From positions 1-55,567 of the forward strand of contig CACKXA010000004.1 in NCBI GenBank assembly GCA_902604055.1: a stretch of DNA of 55,567 nucleotides. The letters are read 5' to 3'. The position numbers and the translations under genes were made by a program. Positions 43,720 to 53,662 of the stretch are shown one piece after another. Every line of letters begins with the position of its first letter. Position 1 is the first letter of the stretch. Source of the DNA: an uncultured Pelagibacteraceae bacterium (GTDB lineage: Bacteria > Pseudomonadota > Alphaproteobacteria > Pelagibacterales > Pelagibacteraceae). The notes beneath the pieces are model-generated. The model saw only the letters and a program-made list of their open reading frames with translations, had not been told where the DNA came from and made no database searches.

Positions 43720-44384
43720 AAAATTTTAAGTGAATGTAACAATTTATTAGCTGCATTTTGTTGTGCAGACTTTTTGGATGCTCCTTGCCCGCTTATCTTT
43801 TTTGAATTAGGTATTTGTACAATTGTATTAAATGTTGGTTTGTGTTGAGGCCCAGTTTTCTTTTGGAAAGTATACTTTGGTAAAATTTTATATTCTTTCA
43901 AACTGTATTCTTGTAATTTACTTTTTGGATCTATCAATGTAAAAGTTGAGTCTTCTAAATTCTTCTTCCAAAGTTTTAAAACAAGTTTTTCTGCATTTTT
44001 TATACCTCCATCTGTATATATAGCTCCTATAAGAGCTTCTAAACAATCAGCAATTATTTTATCAGTAGATGACTTGGGTGATTTATAAGATAGTCCTAAA
44101 AACATATATTTTTTAATATTAATTTTTTTGGCGATTAATAAACAAGTTTTTTTATTTACTAAGTTTGCAAATTTTTTATCGATTATACCTTCATCTTCTA
44201 GTGGATATATTTCAATTAATTTCTTTGCAATTATTAAACCTAAGACTCGATCTCCTAAAAATTCAAGTTTTTCGTTGTTATCTTTATTGTTATAACTTTT
44301 ATGTATTAAAGATTGTCTAAGTATTTTTTGGTCATTGAAACTGTATTCTAAATATTTTTCTAAATCTTTGATTAAATTTTTCAT
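43716..44384 (-). CDS. rnc: Ribonuclease III
   Basis: A 222-residue double-strand RNase. 'NEKLEFLGDRVLGLIIAKKL' is the catalytic signature with the acidic residues; 'KIIADCLEALIGAIYTDGG' adds the second set. A dsRNA-binding domain (from about 150) ends 'GQGASKKSAQQNAANKLL'. It processes rRNA. Part of the acpS-lepB-rnc-recO block; four-base overlap with lepB. Confidence 0.96.
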   Translation of the reverse strand: MKNLIKDLEKYLEYSFNDQKILRQSLIHKSYNNKDNNEKLEFLGDRVLGLIIAKKLIEIYPLEDEGIIDKKFANLVNKKTCLLIAKKINIKKYMFLGLSYKSPKSSTDKIIADCLEALIGAIYTDGGIKNAEKLVLKLWKKNLEDSTFTLIDPKSKLQEYSLKEYKILPKYTFQKKTGPQHKPTFNTIVQIPNSKKISGQGASKKSAQQNAANKLLHSLKIL

Positions 44385-45121
44385 TTTATATTTTTGAATA
44401 GTCTATCAAATCTAAAAGACTCGTTTAAATTCCAAAATTTCAACAATCTGTTTTTAATTGTATCATTTGAAAAAAAAATTATTTGAGCTTTTCCTACTAA
44501 ATTTACAAAACTCACGTATCCAACACTTTCCAAATATCTGCTATCTTTTGAGCAATCCCTGTTATCTCCTAGTAAAAAAAAATGATTATATGGTACGCTA
44601 AATTTTTTTGTATTTTGTAAAGTACCTGCTTTATTATATACAGCTACATATTTGACTCCATTGGGTAATTCTTCCTCGAAGACATTTGTTTCAAGAAGAT
44701 TTTTTCCACATCTAATAGTTTGTATATTCTTAATTTTTTTTCTTTTAATTTTTTCATTATTGATAAGAATTTCACCTTCAACAAATTGTATTTCATCTCC
44801 GGGTAATCCAATTAGTCTCTTTATGTAGTCAGTTCTGTTATCAGCGGGAGTTTTAAATACGACAAGATCTCCTCGATTTGGAGCTTTATACTGTATTCTT
44901 TCATCAAAAAAATTTGGACTAAATGGAAACGAATGTTTGCTATATCCATAAGTATATTTTGAAACAAAAATTCTATCACCTATTAATAAGGTTGGTTCCA
45001 TTGATGATGAGGGTATGTAGAAAGGTTGAAAAATTAATGATCTTATTATTAATGCAATTATTAGAGCACCCAGTATTGTTTTAACATTGTCAATAATCAC
45101 ATTAATAATTTTTTTACTCAT
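44381..45121 (-). CDS. lepB: Signal peptidase I
   Basis: A 246-residue membrane peptidase. One N-terminal helix (about 15-32), then catalytic Ser40 in 'IPSSSMEPTL' and Lys101 in 'DYIKRLIGLPGD'. 'GDNRDCSKDSR' is the box E motif. It removes Sec signal peptides at the inner membrane. Confidence 0.95.
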   Translation of the reverse strand: MSKKIINVIIDNVKTILGALIIALIIRSLIFQPFYIPSSSMEPTLLIGDRIFVSKYTYGYSKHSFPFSPNFFDERIQYKAPNRGDLVVFKTPADNRTDYIKRLIGLPGDEIQFVEGEILINNEKIKRKKIKNIQTIRCGKNLLETNVFEEELPNGVKYVAVYNKAGTLQNTKKFSVPYNHFFLLGDNRDCSKDSRYLESVGYVSFVNLVGKAQIIFFSNDTIKNRLLKFWNLNESFRFDRLFKNIK

Positions 45122-45501
45122 ATTGAGATAATAACATTAGCGATAGCAAATTGTTTATCATCTGATAATGACAAAAAGATACTAAATTTTTTTTTTTTTA
45201 TAGTTTTAATAACAACTTTCTTAGTTTTTCCTAACAATTTAATATAAGGTTTTCCAGATTTTATATTGTAAACAATTATTTCATTAAAGCTTATTCCTTT
45301 AGCAATACCGGTCCCAATCGCTTTAGAAAAAGCTTCTTTTGCAGCAAATCTTTTAGCGTAACAGTTGGCTTTATTAAACAACTTATCACATTTTTTAATT
45401 TCATTTTTGCTAAACAATCTATTAATAAAATCTTTATTTTTTAAAGACTTTTTAATTCTATTTATACTGGTTATGTCATTTCCTATGCCATAAATTTTCA
45501 T
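45118..45501 (-). CDS. acpS: Holo-[acyl-carrier-protein] synthase
   Basis: A 127-residue AcpS: 'GIGNDITSINRI' with the Mg-binding Asp, 'RFAAKEAFSKAIGTG' and the 'SLSDDKQFAIANV' end. It transfers phosphopantetheine to acyl carrier protein. It shares a base with pdxJ and overlaps lepB by four. Confidence 0.94.
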   Translation of the reverse strand: MKIYGIGNDITSINRIKKSLKNKDFINRLFSKNEIKKCDKLFNKANCYAKRFAAKEAFSKAIGTGIAKGISFNEIIVYNIKSGKPYIKLLGKTKKVVIKTIKKKKFSIFLSLSDDKQFAIANVIISI

Positions 45502-46223
45502 TATTTAATAATCTTTTTGAATTGTTTAATACAATCACGTAATCCATAGAATATGGATTCACCAATTAGAAAATGACCTATATTGAATTCACTAATGCCT
45601 TTAACTTTACTCAAAATACTAGCTGATTTGTAAGTAAGTCCATGTCCGGCATGAACTTCTAAACCAATCTTATTACCAAGATTTACTGCCTTTTTAATTT
45701 TTATCAACTCATTTTTATAATTTCCATTCAAATTTACTAAATTACAAAACTTACCAGTATGAATTTCAACACAATCAGCATTCAAGTTTTTTGCTTCCAA
45801 AATATCTGAATTTTTAGGTTCAACAAATAAACTGACTCTTAAATTACTTTTTTTAAGTTTTTTAATTATATTTTTTAAAAAAAACTTTTTATAATTTAAA
45901 TTTAGCCCGCCTTCTGTGGTTATTTCTTTTCTCTTTTCAGGAACTATACATATAAATGGCGGCTTATGTTTTAAAGCAATTCTTAACATTTCGTTAGTAG
46001 CTGCTATTTCAAGATTTAAAGGAACTTTTAATCTAGATCTAATTGATTTTAAGTCATCATCATTGATATGTCTTCTATCTTCTCTTAGATGAATTGTAAT
46101 TGAATCTGCTCCATGTTTTTCTGCTAAAATTGCAGCTTTTAAGGGACTAGGATAAGTTTCACCACGAGCATTCCTTACTGTCGCCACGTGATCTATATTT
46201 ACTCCCAACCTAATTTTGTTCAT
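45501..46223 (-). CDS. pdxJ: Pyridoxine 5'-phosphate synthase
   Basis: A 240-residue TIM barrel: 'LGVNIDHVATVRNARG', 'ITIHLREDRRHIND', 'NLEIAATNEM', 'VPEKRKEITTEGGL' and 'GLEVHAGHGL'. It makes pyridoxine phosphate for PLP enzymes. The pdxJ-acpS-lepB-rnc order is classical. Shares one base with pyrE. Confidence 0.96.
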   Translation of the reverse strand: MNKIRLGVNIDHVATVRNARGETYPSPLKAAILAEKHGADSITIHLREDRRHINDDDLKSIRSRLKVPLNLEIAATNEMLRIALKHKPPFICIVPEKRKEITTEGGLNLNYKKFFLKNIIKKLKKSNLRVSLFVEPKNSDILEAKNLNADCVEIHTGKFCNLVNLNGNYKNELIKIKKAVNLGNKIGLEVHAGHGLTYKSASILSKVKGISEFNIGHFLIGESIFYGLRDCIKQFKKIIK

Positions 46224-46804
46224 TAAAGGTTTCTACTACCAGGTTTAATAGATTTAATTAGCGAAAGATCTTTTGGTAAATTTTCTTTTGTATAAGTTGG
46301 TATATCTAATTCTATTTGAGAAACTATTTTTTCTTTAATATCTGACTTACCATTAGATCTATCAATTATGCAGGCATAACCTACTATTTTAGCATGAGAA
46401 TTTTGTACTAATTTTGAGCATTCTAAACTTGATTTACCTGTAGTAATTACATCCTCTACTATTAGTACTTTATTGTTTTTTTTTATTTCAAAATCTCTTC
46501 TTAGTTTAAACTCTCCATTAACTCTCTCTGAAAAAATTGTCTCTTTTTTTAAAATTCTTCCTAATTCATAACCAATAATAATACCCCCCATAGCTGGAGA
46601 AAGAATCATATCGAAATCATTAAAAGTAAACTTAATTTTTTCTGCTAAAGAGTTACAAATTTTGTAAGCTTTTTCAGGTTTACTTAATAGCTGAGCACAT
46701 TGAACATAACTAGGACTGTGTAGACCAGACGACAAAATAAAATGCCCATTAATTAGGGCATTAGTTTCTTTTAAAATTTTTAAGGATTCTTCGTATGAAA
46801 GCAT
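46223..46804 (-). CDS. pyrE: Orotate phosphoribosyltransferase
   Basis: A 193-residue enzyme: 'INGHFILSSGLHSPSY' near the N-terminus, 'SPAMGGIIIGYELGR' and the PRPP motif 'VLIVEDVITTGKSS'. It makes OMP in pyrimidine synthesis. The start at 46804 fits family length; 44 bases overlap the end of the RelA/SpoT gene. Confidence 0.94.
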   Translation of the reverse strand: MLSYEESLKILKETNALINGHFILSSGLHSPSYVQCAQLLSKPEKAYKICNSLAEKIKFTFNDFDMILSPAMGGIIIGYELGRILKKETIFSERVNGEFKLRRDFEIKKNNKVLIVEDVITTGKSSLECSKLVQNSHAKIVGYACIIDRSNGKSDIKEKIVSQIELDIPTYTKENLPKDLSLIKSIKPGSRNL

Positions 46805-48509
46805 TTTTTTTCTCTTTATGGCGTACTATTTTAAAATTAAAATTACTTTGTTTTATTTCACTTATCAAGTTTGTGAAATTCTTCAAGTCCTTAACTTGGA
46901 CATCAAAACCAAATTGTAGATAGTCTTTTTGTTTTTTTAACATTTCTACATTTAATATATTCCCTTTGTTTATACCTATTAAAGAACTAATACTACCAAG
47001 AACGCCTGGCTTATGCGGTAAATCAACAACTATTGTGCTTGTATAAGTTTTGTTTTCAAGATCTTTATTTTTTTGAGATTTATCCTGCCAATATCTTCTA
47101 ACAGATGCTCTTGCCTTGCCAGTCTTAGATGAAGACAACCAATGAAGAGAGGGGGAAGCGTTTTTAGAAGTGGTGATTTTCACCATATCACCATTTTTTA
47201 AATCAGATTGTAAGGTAGAGTCTCTTCCATTAATACTGCACCCTACTGCACTATCACCAATTTTTGTATGCACAGCATATGCAAAATCAATAGGAGTTGC
47301 ATTTTTTGGCAACTTAATTACCGCACCTTTTGGTGTAAAGCAAAAAACGTTTTCTTGAAACATTTGAAGTTTTGTAAATTCATAATAATGCTCTGGGCTA
47401 TTACCGGTTTCTATAATTTCTACTAGATCTCTTAACCAATCATATTCTTTCCAAGATAACTCTGAGAATTTTTCTGAAGATTTGTATTTCCAATGTGAAG
47501 CTATACCTCTTTCAGCAAACTCATTCATATCATTAGTTCTAATTTGAATTTCAATTCGATTTTTTTTGGGACCAATCACGGATGTATGAATTGATTTATA
47601 TTTATTTATTTTTGGTGTTGAAATATAGTCTTTAAATTTTCCAGGTATTGCCGAGAATTTGTTGTGGAAGACTCCCAGAGTTTTATAACAATCTTCAACA
47701 CTATCAACCAAAATTCTAAAACCTATTATATCAGTTAATTGCTCAAGAGATATTTTCTTATTTTGAATTTTTCTCCATATTGAAAATGGAGTTTTCTCTC
47801 TCCCTGTAATAGTTGCATTAATTCCGTTGTCTTTAAGCAACTGGATCAATTCTGCCGAAATTATCTTAAACGTATCCTCTCTGTTACTTTTAATAAATTT
47901 TAATCTGTCTAGAATAAGTTCCCTTGCTGGCTTATTTAATACAGAAAATGAAAGATCTTCTAGTTCATCTCTAATTCTATTCATTCCCATACGATCCGCT
48001 AAAGGAGCATAAATTTCCATTGTTTCTTTTGCTTTTCTAATTATTTTTTCTTTATCATTTACAAATTGTATTGTTCGCATATTGTGCAATCTGTCAGCTA
48101 ACTTGACTAATAAAACTCTAATATCTTTTGAAGTAGCTAAAATTAATTTTCTAAAATTTTCAGCCTTAGAAATGTTGGATGCTTTATCTTCAAGTGCTGA
48201 TAATTTTGTTACACCATCTACTAAGTTTGCTACCTCTTCACCAAATTCTTTTTTTACTGTATCATACGTTACATTTGTATCTTCTATTGTGTCATGTAAT
48301 AAACCAGTAGTAATAGTAGCGCTATCTAGTTTTAATTCAGTCAGAATATTAGCAACAGCTAGAGGATGAATAATATAAGGTACCCCCTCTTCTCTTTTTT
48401 GGTTTTGATGAGCATCTAAAGCAAAATTATAAGCTTTGCTTAATGATTCAGAATTGAGGAACTTATTATAAGATTTTATCTTATCAATTAAATCTAGATT
48501 ATTTATCAT
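46761..48509 (-). CDS. spoT: Bifunctional (p)ppGpp synthetase/hydrolase, shortened RelA/SpoT
   Basis: A 582-residue RSH protein against about 720-740 for the usual long form. The HD hydrolase is intact ('LLHDTIEDT', His72-Asp73), the synthetase has 'FSIWRKIQNK', 'GFRILVDSVEDCYKTLG' and 'FKDYISTPKINKYKSIHT', and TGS (about 388-448) starts 'VFCFTPKGAVIKLP'. RFKD in place of ExDD suggests the dual-function type. ACT lies at about 505-570. The helical and zinc-finger/RIS regions between TGS and ACT are essentially missing. It governs stringent response with ribosome and starvation signals. Confidence 0.93.
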   Translation of the reverse strand: MINNLDLIDKIKSYNKFLNSESLSKAYNFALDAHQNQKREEGVPYIIHPLAVANILTELKLDSATITTGLLHDTIEDTNVTYDTVKKEFGEEVANLVDGVTKLSALEDKASNISKAENFRKLILATSKDIRVLLVKLADRLHNMRTIQFVNDKEKIIRKAKETMEIYAPLADRMGMNRIRDELEDLSFSVLNKPARELILDRLKFIKSNREDTFKIISAELIQLLKDNGINATITGREKTPFSIWRKIQNKKISLEQLTDIIGFRILVDSVEDCYKTLGVFHNKFSAIPGKFKDYISTPKINKYKSIHTSVIGPKKNRIEIQIRTNDMNEFAERGIASHWKYKSSEKFSELSWKEYDWLRDLVEIIETGNSPEHYYEFTKLQMFQENVFCFTPKGAVIKLPKNATPIDFAYAVHTKIGDSAVGCSINGRDSTLQSDLKNGDMVKITTSKNASPSLHWLSSSKTGKARASVRRYWQDKSQKNKDLENKTYTSTIVVDLPHKPGVLGSISSLIGINKGNILNVEMLKKQKDYLQFGFDVQVKDLKNFTNLISEIKQSNFNFKIVRHKEKKNAFIRRILKNFKRN

Positions 48510-48511
48510 AT

Positions 48512-49021
48512 TTAAATAATAACACTTTTATGCAACCTTGTAATCTCAATCCTTGAATTTTGATCTAATCGATTGATTAAAAAATCGACATTTTTCTTTA
48601 AAATTGGATGCGTCCATTTTGGATCAATTTCTTTAATTGGAAAAAGAACAAAATTTCTATTGTGACATCGAGGATGAGGTAAGCTTAAGTCTTTGTTATT
48701 TATAATAACTCCATTAAAATCAATTATGTCTATATCGCAAACTCTAGGATCATTTTTTTTTGATCTAATTCTGCCTATCTTTTTTTCTATTAATAAAATT
48801 TTCTTTATCAATTTTGAGCATGTGAATTCATATTCGCCTATAAGACCAATATTGGCAAATTTAGGTAATTCTTTATTGGGATATGAAGGTGTTTCATAAA
48901 AATTTGAAATTTTTTTAATCTTTATTTTAGCATTTACCAGCTGCTTTATAGCTATAGAAATATTATTAAATTTTGATCCATAATTTGAATTAAGATTTGA
49001 ACCAATATTAATATGTATCAT
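48512..49021 (-). CDS. folK: 2-amino-4-hydroxy-6-hydroxymethyldihydropteridine diphosphokinase
   Basis: A 169-residue HPPK. '[12 protein letters not shown]' opens the fold; '[19 protein letters not shown]' has the Mg-binding Asp pair and '[19 protein letters not shown]' is the signature. It pyrophosphorylates the pterin for folate synthesis. Overlaps smpB by four bases. Confidence 0.94.
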   Translation of the reverse strand: MIHINIGSNLNSNYGSKFNNISIAIKQLVNAKIKIKKISNFYETPSYPNKELPKFANIGLIGEYEFTCSKLIKKILLIEKKIGRIRSKKNDPRVCDIDIIDFNGVIINNKDLSLPHPRCHNRNFVLFPIKEIDPKWTHPILKKNVDFLINRLDQNSRIEITRLHKSVII

Positions 49022-49491
49022 CTATTGTTCTTACTTAATAATCTTGCTTTTTCACGATTCCAATCTCTTGTCTTTTTAACTTGTCTTTTATCATATAATT
49101 TTTTTCCTTTAGCAACTGCTATTTGAACTTTAACTTTTCCTTTTGAAAAATACATTTTGGTTGGTATTATAGTCAAACCATCCTGATTAATTCTGCCAAT
49201 TAACTTATTTATTTCTTTTCTATTTAAGAGTAGTTTTCTATCTCCTTTAGGATTATGATTGTTGTATGAAGATTGCCTATATAATGGTATATGGGAGTTA
49301 ATCAAAAACAACTCCCCATTATTATCAATAGCGTATGCATCTGCTATACTACCCTTGCCATCTCTTAAAGATTTTACTTCGGAACCTTTTAAAGATATTC
49401 CAGCTTCAAGTGTTTCAATAAAAAAATAATTAAAACTGGCTTTTCTGTTTAAACAAATTATTTTGTGACCAGGAACTATTTTTTGTTTCAT
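49018..49491 (-). CDS. smpB: SsrA-binding protein SmpB
   Basis: A 157-residue OB-fold RNA-binding protein: '[29 protein letters not shown]' start blocks, '[14 protein letters not shown]', '[15 protein letters not shown]' and the basic tail '[20 protein letters not shown]'. It delivers tmRNA to stalled ribosomes. The tmRNA gene is not in this window. It shares a base with dapA. Confidence 0.96.
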   Translation of the reverse strand: MKQKIVPGHKIICLNRKASFNYFFIETLEAGISLKGSEVKSLRDGKGSIADAYAIDNNGELFLINSHIPLYRQSSYNNHNPKGDRKLLLNRKEINKLIGRINQDGLTIIPTKMYFSKGKVKVQIAVAKGKKLYDKRQVKKTRDWNREKARLLSKNNR

Positions 49492-50360
49492 TAAAGTAAT
49501 TTAGCTACTTTAAGTGCTTCTAAAACTTTTTGTTTAGTTTCATTTTTTATTTGTACTAAAGGCAGTCTAACATCTGGATTACACATGCCCAACAATGATG
49601 CAGCATATTTTACTGGTGATGGGTTGCTTTCAATAAACATTGCTGAATGTAAAGGTTGTAAATTTTGATCAAATTTGTCTGAGTCCTTAAAATTGTTTAA
49701 GCAAGATGCTTGAAACTGAGAACAAAGTTTAGCTGCAATATTTGCTGTTACACTTATGGACCCTACTCCTCCTCTTTTATTAAATTCTAAGGCGTTATCA
49801 TCATTTCCAGTTAATTGTATAAATTCTTTACCCATCGATTTTAATTGCTGATCAACTCTATTTAGGTCTCCAGTGGCATCTTTTACTCCAACTATATTTT
49901 TTAATTCATATAATCTAGCCATGGTCTCTACGGACATATCTATTACTGATCTTGATGGAATGTTATAAATAACAATAGGAACGCCTACGTTATCATTAAT
50001 CTTCTTGTAATGATGATATAAACCTTCTTGTGTTGGTTTATTATAATAAGGGGTTACAACTAATAAAGCATCTGAACCTGCTTTTTCTGCAAATTTTGAT
50101 AATTCTACTGCTTCATCAGTTGAATTTGACCCTGTTCCAGCAATAACTGGTATTTTTCCAGCACATTCTTTTACTGCAATCTCAATTATCTTTTTATGTT
50201 CGCTATGAGATAAAGTAGGTGACTCACCAGTGGTGCCACCAGGGACTACTCCATTTGTACCATTTTTTAAGTGATAATCTATCAACTTAACGTAATTATC
50301 TACATCGAGATTATCATCTTTAAAAGGTGTTATAATTGCTACAATTGATCCTTTAAGCAT
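49491..50360 (-). CDS. dapA: 4-hydroxy-tetrahydrodipicolinate synthase
   Basis: A 289-residue class I aldolase: '[13 protein letters not shown]', '[14 protein letters not shown]', '[18 protein letters not shown]', '[10 protein letters not shown]' with the catalytic Tyr and the Schiff-base lysine in '[11 protein letters not shown]'. It condenses pyruvate and aspartate semialdehyde for lysine and peptidoglycan. It is divergent from the lytic transglycosylase with 31 bases between. Confidence 0.96.
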   Translation of the reverse strand: MLKGSIVAIITPFKDDNLDVDNYVKLIDYHLKNGTNGVVPGGTTGESPTLSHSEHKKIIEIAVKECAGKIPVIAGTGSNSTDEAVELSKFAEKAGSDALLVVTPYYNKPTQEGLYHHYKKINDNVGVPIVIYNIPSRSVIDMSVETMARLYELKNIVGVKDATGDLNRVDQQLKSMGKEFIQLTGNDDNALEFNKRGGVGSISVTANIAAKLCSQFQASCLNNFKDSDKFDQNLQPLHSAMFIESNPSPVKYAASLLGMCNPDVRLPLVQIKNETKQKVLEALKVAKLL

Positions 50361-50391
50361 AAAACATTATAAGATAGATATCCTTATACTT

Positions 50392-52626
50392 ATGCTTAAT
50401 AAATTAATTAGTCTAGTATTTTTATTATTAATTTTAAATAGCAATTTAGTTTATTCTGAAACAAATTTTCTTCTACCTCTAAAAAAACCCTCAATTTTTA
50501 AACAAACCAACAAAGAAATTAAGGAAACTATTAGCAAAAATTTACCAATACCCAAACCGAAAATTCAAGAACAAGAACAGCCAAAAACTGAAAAAAAGAA
50601 AGAAAAAAATAAAGTTGTACTTAAAGAAGAATTTAAAGAAAAGGTTTCATCCTCACTCTTTGTTTATCCAAAAAAAAAGCCTATAACTTACAGAGTCTCG
50701 TCTACACAATTTGAGAGTTCTAAAGTTCTTAATAAAAAAGATTTTGCTTACGCTAAGGAAACTATTAAATTTATAAAAGGAAAAAAATGGAATAGTGCTC
50801 TTAAAAGTGCTGAAAAAGTAAAAGATAGTGAGTTTAAAAATCTTATTAATTGGATGTATTTAAAAACTTCAAGAAATGGTGCTTCATTTGCTGACTATAA
50901 AAAATTTATAGAACAAAATAGCAATTATCCAAGAATAAATAGAATAAGATACTTATCAGAGGAAAAAATCTACTTAAGAAATAACTCACCATCTTCAATA
51001 ATTGGTTGGTTTGAAAAATATCCTCCTTTAGGCGGTATAGGAAAAATCAAATTAGCAGAGGCTTATCTTGAGCAAGGCAAATTAAATGATGTTGAAAAAC
51101 TTATTAAAGAAGGGTGGATAACTGCACAAATTAGAAAAAACGATCTTGGATATTATAGAGCCAAATTTAAAAAATTTTTAACTTCTGAAGATCATATTAA
51201 AAGAGCAGACTATTTAGCTTGGGAAAAAAAATACTGGGATCTTAAAAGAATGCTAAAATATCTGCCCAAAGATCAGAAAGCTTTATATAATGCAAGACAA
51301 ATATTAATGAGTAATTCTTACGGAGTGGACACTGCAATAAGTAAAGTTCCTCAATATTTAAAAAAAGATCCAGGTTTAGAATATGACAGGCTAAGGTGGC
51401 GTAATAGAAGAGGTAGACTAGAGTCATCATTAGAAATTTTATATCAAAATGCTAGTAGAACAGAATCTCAAATGATCAGACCAGACAAATGGTGGGAACA
51501 AAGAGAAAGTGTTGCTAGAAGTTTAATTTACAAAAAAAGATACAAAACGGCCTACAAAATTGCTAGCGAGCATTCATTGTCATCAGGACCTTCCTTTGCA
51601 GAAGCTGAATGGCTTTCTGGATGGATTGCATTAACATTTCTGAACTCTCCTGAGTATGCAATAAATCATTTTAAGAATTTTTATAATAACGTAGGATATC
51701 CAATAAGTTTAGCTAGAGGAGCATATTGGTTAGGTAAATCTTATAAAAAATTAAACGACGATAACACCGCAAAAACTTATTTTACAGAAGCAGCAATGTT
51801 CCCAATGACTTATTATGGTCAATTAGCATTTAATGAAATAAGACCTGGAGGGAATTTTCAGTTAGAAGATCAAAGCTTTTATGACAAAGAATTCGAAAAG
51901 GAATTTAAAAAAAATAAATTAATCAAACATGTAATACTTTTGCATGAACTCGATGCAAGTCAATATGCAAAAGATATACTTAAGCATCTTGCTGAACTAG
52001 ATATTGAAAAAGGAAGTGAAGTTTTAGCTGCAGAGTTATCAACTTCAGTTGAAAGATATGATTTTGCTATTCAAATTTCTAAAAAAGCATCTTATGAAAA
52101 ACGATTTATAAATAAATATAATTATCCTGTTATTGCTACCCCAAAAATTGTTAACAACAAACAAATGCCAAAACAAGAAATTGTATTAGCTATAATTAGA
52201 CAAGAAAGTGAATTCGATAGAAGAGCCAATAGCTGGGCTGGAGCTAGAGGCATGATGCAGCTGATGAAGTACACTGCAAAAATAGTAGCTAAGCAAGCTA
52301 AACTTCCTTACAGCATTAGTAGACTAACTCAGGACCCAGAATATAATATAAAACTTGGATCTTATTATTTTAATGGCTTGTTAGAAGATTATAACGGTAT
52401 CTTCCCTTTTGCTATAGCTGCTTATAATGCCGGACCAAATAGAGTAAAGACTTGGCGAAAAGTAAATGGTGATCCATCTAAAGGTCAAATTTCGTATGTT
52501 AATTGGATAGAACAAATTAGATTTGAGGAAACTAGAAATTATGTACAGAGAGTATTAGAAAATATTAATGTCTATAAATATATTTTAAGAAATGAACCTG
52601 TGCAAATAGATAGCTATTTTAATTAA
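50392..52626 (+). CDS. Soluble lytic murein transglycosylase
   Basis: A 744-residue periplasmic Slt-type enzyme. Signal peptide about 1-22 ('FLLLILNSNLVYSE'), a Lys/Pro-rich linker (25-90), a long helical superhelical region and a C-terminal SLT domain (about 590-740). The catalytic Glu lies in 'AIIRQESEFDRRA', followed by 'GARGMMQLM' and 'AIAAYNAGPNRVKTW'. It cuts glycan strands of peptidoglycan to anhydromuropeptides. The stop TAA is immediately followed by the 3' end of the convergent tRNA-Ser. Confidence 0.94.
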   Translation: MLNKLISLVFLLLILNSNLVYSETNFLLPLKKPSIFKQTNKEIKETISKNLPIPKPKIQEQEQPKTEKKKEKNKVVLKEEFKEKVSSSLFVYPKKKPITYRVSSTQFESSKVLNKKDFAYAKETIKFIKGKKWNSALKSAEKVKDSEFKNLINWMYLKTSRNGASFADYKKFIEQNSNYPRINRIRYLSEEKIYLRNNSPSSIIGWFEKYPPLGGIGKIKLAEAYLEQGKLNDVEKLIKEGWITAQIRKNDLGYYRAKFKKFLTSEDHIKRADYLAWEKKYWDLKRMLKYLPKDQKALYNARQILMSNSYGVDTAISKVPQYLKKDPGLEYDRLRWRNRRGRLESSLEILYQNASRTESQMIRPDKWWEQRESVARSLIYKKRYKTAYKIASEHSLSSGPSFAEAEWLSGWIALTFLNSPEYAINHFKNFYNNVGYPISLARGAYWLGKSYKKLNDDNTAKTYFTEAAMFPMTYYGQLAFNEIRPGGNFQLEDQSFYDKEFEKEFKKNKLIKHVILLHELDASQYAKDILKHLAELDIEKGSEVLAAELSTSVERYDFAIQISKKASYEKRFINKYNYPVIATPKIVNNKQMPKQEIVLAIIRQESEFDRRANSWAGARGMMQLMKYTAKIVAKQAKLPYSISRLTQDPEYNIKLGSYYFNGLLEDYNGIFPFAIAAYNAGPNRVKTWRKVNGDPSKGQISYVNWIEQIRFEETRNYVQRVLENINVYKYILRNEPVQIDSYFN

Positions 52627-52718
52627 TGGCGGAAGAGGAGAGATTCGAACTCTCGGTACGATGTTACTCGTACGGTTAGTTAGCAACCAACTGGTTTAAA
52701 CCACTCACCCACTCTTCC
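52627..52718 (-). tRNA. tRNA-Ser (GCU)
   Basis: Read on the minus strand: acceptor GGAAGAG pairs with CTCTTCC, discriminator G and encoded CCA (52627-52629). The anticodon loop is TTGCTAA with anticodon GCT, and the long variable arm has perfectly paired GTACGA/TCGTAC, typical of serine. It is 92 bases. Its 3' end abuts the stop codon of the convergent transglycosylase gene. Confidence 0.97.
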
Positions 52719-52792
52719 ATTAGTTTGTATGTTTATTTAGTACTAATTATTAATTAATTACCATATAAATCAAACAAAAAAATGGTCAAATA

Positions 52793-53662
52793 ATGAAAAA
52801 TCTATTCAAAGGTTCTCTATTTACAGTCGGAGCCTCACTTTGGTGGGGAGTTATAGGGGTTATATATTTCAAATTTGTTTCTTTCGCATCAGCTATTGAG
52901 TTAACAATACACAGAACTATTTGGACAGCTTTATTATTGATATTAACTACATCATATTATTCAAAATGGAATGAATTAAAGATAATTTTAAATAAAAAAG
53001 TAAATATCTTAATTTTTTTGATTACTGGCCTTTTAATATCAATTAACTGGTATACTTGGTTGTTCGCTGTAAAATCAAATAATTTACTAGACGCAGCTCT
53101 TGGTTATTATATTTTCCCTATTTTAAGCATCTTTTTTGGAATTATCTTTTTAAAAGAAAAATATAATAGAAATAAATTCATATCAGTTATTTTAGTAGTA
53201 ATTGCATTAATTTACTTACTAATTAAACTAGGTGAAGTACCTTGGATTGGCATTACAGTTGCTATTACGTTCAGCTTATATGGATTAATTAGAAAAAAAG
53301 TTTCTGTTTCTTCTGATACTGGTTTACTTATTGAAACCTTATTGTTGTTACCACTTGCAATAATAATTTTTATTTTTTTGTTAAAGAACAATACTAATAT
53401 TTTCTCTTTCAATGAACCTATTTTATCTTTCTACTTATTTTGGGCGGGTGTTATGACTCTAGTGCCTCTTTTTTGGTACACCAAAGGTATGCATCTTATA
53501 GGCATTGGACCTGCAAGCATGATATTTTTTTTAACCCCGACCGCACAATTTTTCTTAGGCTTATTCTATTTTAATGAACCACTAATTTTAGATGAGTTAA
53601 TTTCATTTGTTTTAATTTGGATTGCTGTAGTTATTTATCTAAATGAATTACGTAAAGAATAA
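52793..53662 (+). CDS. rarD: RarD-like EamA/DMT-family permease
   Basis: A 289-residue permease with ten predicted helices. RarD-type blocks are 'GASLWWGVIGVIYFKFV', 'HRTIWTALLL', 'ISINWYTWLFAV', 'AALGYYIFPILSI' and 'GPASMIFFLTPTAQF'. Its substrate is unknown in general. It is divergent from tRNA-Ser by 74 bases, and its 3' end overlaps the convergent thiV gene by 28 bases. Confidence 0.9.
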   Translation: MKNLFKGSLFTVGASLWWGVIGVIYFKFVSFASAIELTIHRTIWTALLLILTTSYYSKWNELKIILNKKVNILIFLITGLLISINWYTWLFAVKSNNLLDAALGYYIFPILSIFFGIIFLKEKYNRNKFISVILVVIALIYLLIKLGEVPWIGITVAITFSLYGLIRKKVSVSSDTGLLIETLLLLPLAIIIFIFLLKNNTNIFSFNEPILSFYLFWAGVMTLVPLFWYTKGMHLIGIGPASMIFFLTPTAQFFLGLFYFNEPLILDELISFVLIWIAVVIYLNELRKE

